Origin: Undaria pinnatifida
Lineage: Eukaryota > Sar > Phaeophyceae > Laminariales > Alariaceae
Reading direction: 5' to 3'
DNA: 64,000 bases
Assembly: GCA_012845835.1 (NCBI GenBank)
Contig: JABAKD010000010.1
Location: 17,681,204-17,745,203, forward strand
Shown: piece by piece, positions 63,791-64,000 of the stretch
How positions within the stretch are numbered: position 1 is the stretch's first letter
Layout of the letters: the number at the start of each line of letters is the position of its first letter
Program-made: the position numbers and the translations under genes
Notes under the pieces: model-generated
Database searches by the model: none
The model's input: only the letters and a program-made list of their open reading frames with translations
What the model was told of the DNA's origin: nothing

Positions 63791-64000
63791 GCATAACGAA
63801 AATAGTGGGCTAATGTTATGATTTTTCATCTTTATGTGCTCTTTGTACGAGCAACAGACCAACCGTCTATCGCTGTTGGTCAATTAAGGTATGATTTCTC
63901 CGTTATTCGGAAAATATCGTGAGATTCGGAAACTGTAGTGCGATTCGGGAACTGTCGTGCGATCCGGGAAACGGCACGTATATATAGTCTATACAAGCAC
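63791..64000. repeat. Short GATTCGGGAACTGTCGTGC repeats at the window edge
   Basis: GAGATTCGGAAACTGTAGTGC, GATTCGGGAACTGTCGTGC and GATCCGGGAAACGGCACG follow one another at 63920-63978, a ~20 bp repeat in three units. Confidence 0.6.

Overview
This is nuclear DNA from a eukaryote. The real coding sequence is split by spliceosomal GT-AG introns averaging well over 1 kb, the exons are GC-rich, and the space between them is packed with minisatellites, SINE-like repeats, MITEs and decayed retroelements. No bacterial operons, rRNA or CRISPR are visible. The combination of a multi-exon right-handed beta-helix (chlamydial Pmp-type repeat) surface protein, very long repeat-filled introns and tRNA-headed SINEs suggests a multicellular stramenopile, most likely a brown alga of the Ectocarpus type. 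That is inference from gene style, not from a marker gene.

Only two host genes can be supported, both on the minus strand. (1) 676-2487 holds two exons of a UBA/UAS/UBX-family ubiquitin-adaptor protein. Its 3' part lies beyond the left edge and its first exon was not found. (2) 27103-50218 is a 23 kb gene of at least 13 exons whose reading phases match at all 12 junctions, giving 819 uninterrupted codons. The product has a signal peptide, a Ser/Thr-rich stretch, a long Asp/Glu-rich stretch, a Cys-containing beta-sandwich-like domain, and then a chain of Gly-Gly-Ala/Phe-x-x-Asn repeats. It is probably a secreted or cell-surface adhesin-like protein.

Layout: 1-2.5 kb UBX-family gene with a telomere-like repeat in its intron; 3-26.8 kb gene-poor repeat land, including a hAT-type MITE (14910-15753), a Mutator-like foldback element (17930-19632), SINEs and several satellites; 27-50 kb the beta-helix gene, with a different satellite or transposon set in each intron; 50-54.5 kb more MITEs and SINEs; 54.5-64 kb a cluster of decayed retroelements (two minus-strand LINE reverse transcriptases, one plus-strand Ty3/gypsy integrase) and a SINE split by a TA-flanked DNA element.

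The most interesting observation is at 42194-42726. Two tandem copies of a ~265 bp inverted-repeat element, read on the gene strand, begin with GTGAG and end with CTCAG. The outer end of one coincides exactly with the 5' splice site of exon 3 of the beta-helix gene. This is the architecture of an introner, a transposon that supplies splice sites.
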